Source of the DNA: Hyaloperonospora brassicae
Lineage: Eukaryota; Oomycota; Peronosporomycetes; Peronosporales; Peronosporaceae
Assembly: GCA_947650285.1 (NCBI GenBank)
Contig: CANTFL010001058.1
Coordinates: 32,011-96,010 of the forward strand
DNA length: 64,000 nucleotides
Direction: 5' to 3'
A program made the position numbers and the translations under genes. How positions within the stretch are numbered: position 1 is the stretch's first letter; each line of letters starts with the position of its first letter. The notes beneath the pieces are model-generated. The model had not been told where the DNA came from. It ran no database searches and saw only the letters and a list, made by a program, of their open reading frames with translations. Positions 60,549 to 64,000 of this stretch are shown piece by piece.

Positions 60549-62873
60549 TCATACGTTGCAAGATGAATCGAAGGATCGCCTTCCACCGAGGTCCAGCTCG
60601 CGACTGACGCTGCTTCCGCTGTTTCCAGAACTGGCCCAGCTCAGGATCGCTGGCCCGCTGTTCACTGGAACGGAAGATCGCGTGCGTCGACTCCCACAAA
60701 GCCTGTCGGTTGCATCCTCAAACTCCAAGTATAGAGAGGCGAGCTGGTCGAACCAGCCGGTACGAGGGAAGGAGATCAGCGCAATCCGACGTTTGGCTGT
60801 CTCCCAAGGCTCTTGAGCATATAAGGCCGCGATCTGGGCCTGACACACCAGCCGAGGTATCCACTCAGATGTGGGAGGAGTACACCTGACCACCATTACC
60901 GTGAGGAAGAAATATCCTTTGGGACGGGATAAGTGGCGGTACAGGAAGTCAGTGTCCATCTCCGCGACGCTCGTCCAACTAACCTTGCGTGCCGATCATG
61001 GAGAAACCTGAGTGAAGGATCGCGGTACGCGATCTCGATATCCAGGGATCCACTGATCGCGAGAGACCTTGGTGGGGAGTAAGTTATCATACTCTGCCAG
61101 AGATAACATCGGATTGACGTGATCACGAGGCAAATCAGAAAGGCGAATGGCACCATCCGAGTCACTAGACGCTTCTCCGAAAAGTTCTGCGCGAGATACC
61201 TTGATCACGGCAAGAATAACAGGATTAATTGGAGGTGGAGGATCGCGCAAAGGGCTCGGCGCGTCTATGACGATCAGATCTGGAGAAGGCCTATTCGAAA
61301 GTTGTGCCGCCGGATTGGACGCTCGACGCCGACTGGGAGATCGCGAACCGGATAAAGCCGCTAAATTCTCATCCTCACCTGCCGATGTATCCTCTCCCTC
61401 AGATGAAGTCAAGCTCGGACCACGGCGCCTCTGCTTGCCCATTTTCGGGGTAGCTGCAGGCTTCGCTGGATCATGGCGACTTTTGAGAACGCGACGACCC
61501 TTATGATCGCGGGTTTCCCTTTGAAGCGGACGAAGGCTTGGGATCGCAAACAGATAAAGGCTTGGCATTGGATGCAGCGGATTGAGCCACTTTCTTGAAA
61601 GGCGGCGAAGTTGACGATGGTAAGGGATCGCGAGATCGCTTGCGACCCGATCCTGAAACGTTCGACATCGGTCGAGGAGTCGCGGTAACGGGCGTGTGGG
61701 TAGACGATCCCACCTTTGTAGGTGTGGCTGAAGTATCCCCAGACACCAGCGACGCCATGCGATCCCGAAGGGTTGTGTGATCTCGTATTGCGCGATCACG
61801 TTCGGAAGCCACGTCCGCGAGCTGAACTCGCATCTGGTCCAACTTAACGTAACGTCACGATCCGATACGATGCGACGCAATTGATCGAACTCAGCGGATC
61901 GGGCGGATCGATAATCCTGCGTCTCGCCTAGTTCGACCCGAAGACCCGGTACCTGCTTGAGCGCGCGACATAGCTTTTCTTAGAGTTGGAGGCCGGTTTT
62001 CTTGTACTTCGACTTCTTGCGGTTTGCCTTGTCCAGGCTGTGGGACAACTTGTTGCATTCAGCCACCAACCGTTCTCCCGCCTCGTCCATCTGCTTGCGT
62101 ATTCCGACGATCTCACGATCGGCTTTCTTTTGAGCGGCATGACGCGCTCGCACAGTCCGGAGAATTACGGACTTCAGATGCTCGATCACGGCGGCCTGGT
62201 CGACCCGTTCGGCCAATGCCTCCCGAAAGACCTCGGACTGCTTGACCTCGTCGACATATCGAACGCGCAAGCGGTCGTACTTTGACTGGACGAACTGGAC
62301 GAAAGGGGACGCGGAGGTGCGGAGCTCCTGAAGATCCTCCCTCAGCTGTCGATTTTGGATCATCTGCCGCTCCAAAGCAGCCTCAATACTCTGGTACCGA
62401 TTCACGACAGTCTGTTGGAGGTTCAGGCGAACGTAAATCGAATCAATCGCTGCATTTAACGTGGCTTGGTCGACCGAACACGAGACCTCGATCCGAGTAC
62501 TGAGGAGCAAGATAAGCTCACTCGGATCCGGATTTGGAACATGTTGGCCGTCGGAGGTCCTGTCCGGAGCGGTAATCGAAGAGGATCGCGACAGAGGGAT
62601 CGCGATGGAAGACCAACCAGAGCCTTTTCCCATCTGGGCCGACGTCACCACAGCCGAGCGATCACACTCGGTCACCGGTACGATGGAGGCGTCTGAGATC
62701 GCAGAACTGGTAGGCGTCGAGGTTCCGACATCTGGAGTTGGGATCGAAGATGGCGATCCGAGGGGCCCGGTCCTGAAGCCGGAGGAGATACCTGAGCCGG
62801 ATAGGCAGGATTGGACATCGTTTCGGAAGATGCGAAAGTGCGTGAAAAAGAAATGAAGCAAACAAGGTTGCAC
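60549..62873 (-). pseudogene. Antisense accessory coding region in element A
   Basis: Opposite to gag-pol, a coding region of about 770 codons runs from 45 bp inside the right LTR toward the chromodomain. The N-terminal third (62873-61980, 297 codons) is Ser/Thr-rich, then a long coiled-coil-like helix (ALERQMIQNRQLREDLQELR, RLVAECNKLSHSLDKANRKK). After a TAA the same frame continues to about 61850, shifts to the frame 61842-61501 (SERDRAIRDHTTLRDRM; basic RKRSRDPLP), then returns and runs past one TGA (60996) to 60549 with EDTSAGEDENLAALSGSRSP and FLYRHLSRPKGYFFL. Only two stops and two mutually compensating shifts occur. No known domain is recognised. The helical part suggests an oligomeric protein. 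Confidence 0.65.
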
Positions 62874-62904
62874 AGCCAGATCAACACCGTATGTTGACTG
62901 ACGG

Positions 62905-62917
62905 TGCAGGGGACGGT
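62905..62917 (+). other. Polypurine tract of element A
   Basis: GCAGGGGACGGT directly precedes the right LTR and is conserved in element B. Confidence 0.7.
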
Positions 62918-64000
62918 TGTGGCAAAGAGGTCACAAGGAAATCTCCTTGGGACTGGGATCGGCGATCCAAAGGGTCACACACTCCAGTTAACCCAAGAAT
63001 GCTATGATTGATGGATACAAGCTGGGATGGGTGGCTGTTAATAGCGTACCCAAACCCCAAGTGAACAGGATCGCCCATCCTGGGATGAGGCTATGGGGTA
63101 GTCACACCCGTTTTGATTACGCAATCCGTCGTGAGACATGGCAATACAAGACCCTCGATATCACTGTAAGACCGCGATCCTAACCCAGGATCGCATATCC
63201 GATCTCCAGCTGCGATCCGCTAACGGAATCACGATCCGCTAACAGGATCACGATCCGCTAACAGGATCTCGATCCGCTAACAGGATCTCGATCCGCTAAC
63301 AGGATCTCTATCCGCTAGTAGGATCCCGATCCGCTAGTAGGATCCCGATCCGCTAGTAGGATACCGATCCCCTAGTAGGATCCCGATCCGCTAGTAGGAT
63401 CACGAGGATATCTTGGGTGGGCCACAAGAAGATACAACGGTGGATATACTGGGTGTGGACCACATAAATGCGAGGGGACGATCTTCCTGGAAAGGCGACG
63501 CGTGACATCTGGTTAAGATATACGGATAGGCAGAGGGGTAGGGTTTAGGTTGGTTGGTTGACATTAAACAGAGTTCAAATTACTTCACAAGGCATACGTT
63601 ATCTCTTCCGGGTAGGATCTTTGGCCCCCCGTCGAATAAAGAGTCGCGCTACACGTCTACGCGAGTGTCACACCTGGATTGTTTTGGCCAGGTGTGTTCA
63701 AGAACTCTCAAGCAACATCAACTGCGATCGGACGCAACAAGACACGTAAAGGCAAGGCGCATGATTTGCGAGAAGGCTCGCGGATCAAGCTACCACATAG
63801 TGGATAAGGCGATCTCGTTGAGATCAGGGTAACTTATATCAGTACCCACGAGTACCCCGTGATCGCGTGAAGATTTCCGCACGATCACAACCCCATATCC
63901 GACACGGTCAAGTTTTCCTTCGACACGAGTCCACCTGGAAGAGTGCAACCCGCCCTACCGACGGGTACACAAGGTGAGGAAGGCAACACACGGAATCGGA
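62918..64000 (+). repeat. 3' LTR of element A, cut by the window end
   Basis: The first 1,083 bp of the LTR are present; about 84 bp are missing. It is collinear with the left LTR at an offset of 11,829 with no indel. Confidence 0.93.
63213..63402. repeat. 19-bp palindromic array in the right LTR of A
   Basis: Same ten units in the same order as at 51384-51573. Confidence 0.95.

Larger units (their letters stand above)
51089..64000 (+). mobile_element. Element A: dual-RNase H chromodomain gypsy, runs off window
   Basis: A full gypsy order is readable on the plus strand: LTR, primer site, gag with two zinc knuckles, protease, RT, RNase H, a second RNase H, integrase, chromodomain, antisense coding region, polypurine tract, LTR. 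The right LTR should end near 64084, outside the window. The combination of an acquired RNase H with a chromodomain fits the 'Chronos' type described in oomycetes, to my recollection. Sense frames contain many stops and shifts although the LTRs are almost identical. It is inserted in the integrase of element B. Confidence 0.92.

Overview
The window looks like nuclear DNA of an oomycete, most likely Peronosporales (Phytophthora or a downy mildew). This rests on the codon style, short GT-AG introns of 65 and 74 bp, a mitochondrial Lon protease gene, and retrotransposon proteins of the Ty3/gypsy types known from oomycetes. I cannot name the species. Nothing bacterial or phage-like was found.

Layout. 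Positions 1 to about 16,200 are a strongly AT-rich, almost gene-free block; the only coding-like traces are weak fragments at 14.2-15.6 kb. A GC-richer island follows (about 16.2-32.4 kb). It holds a possible small degenerate gene, the Lon gene on the minus strand (16,707-19,589), a complete but broken pogo/Tigger-type DNA transposon with TA target duplication (19,928-21,800), an unclassified repetitive stretch, a complete but decayed 8.3-kb Ty3/gypsy element on the minus strand (22,799-31,134, here 'gypsy-1'), and a diverged LTR relic. A second AT-rich block (about 32.4-47.8 kb) holds one more LTR relic (about 34.84-35.23 kb) and a tRNA-like, possibly SINE, sequence near 46 kb.

From 47,853 to the window end two copies of another gypsy family are nested. 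Element B (minus strand) supplies a 3' LTR, a noncoding 3' region with about 260-bp tandem repeats, and the end of an integrase plus chromodomain. It is cut inside its integrase by element A (plus strand, 51,089 to beyond 64,000). A has 1,167-bp LTRs, gag, protease, RT, two RNase H domains, integrase and chromodomain. That arrangement matches the oomycete 'Chronos' type as I remember it.

The most interesting observation is that gypsy-1 and element A, two different gypsy lineages, each carry a long coding sequence on the opposite strand between integrase and 3' LTR. It starts within about 45 bp of the LTR and reads inward. Both predicted proteins have serine/arginine-rich parts and heptad-rich helices and match no family I recognise. 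Element A also combines near-identical LTRs with heavily broken sense ORFs, which suggests recent movement of an already defective copy.

Lon is the only host gene I can identify. It is intact over about 914 codons except for a one-base deficit in an A homopolymer near the mitochondrial presequence.
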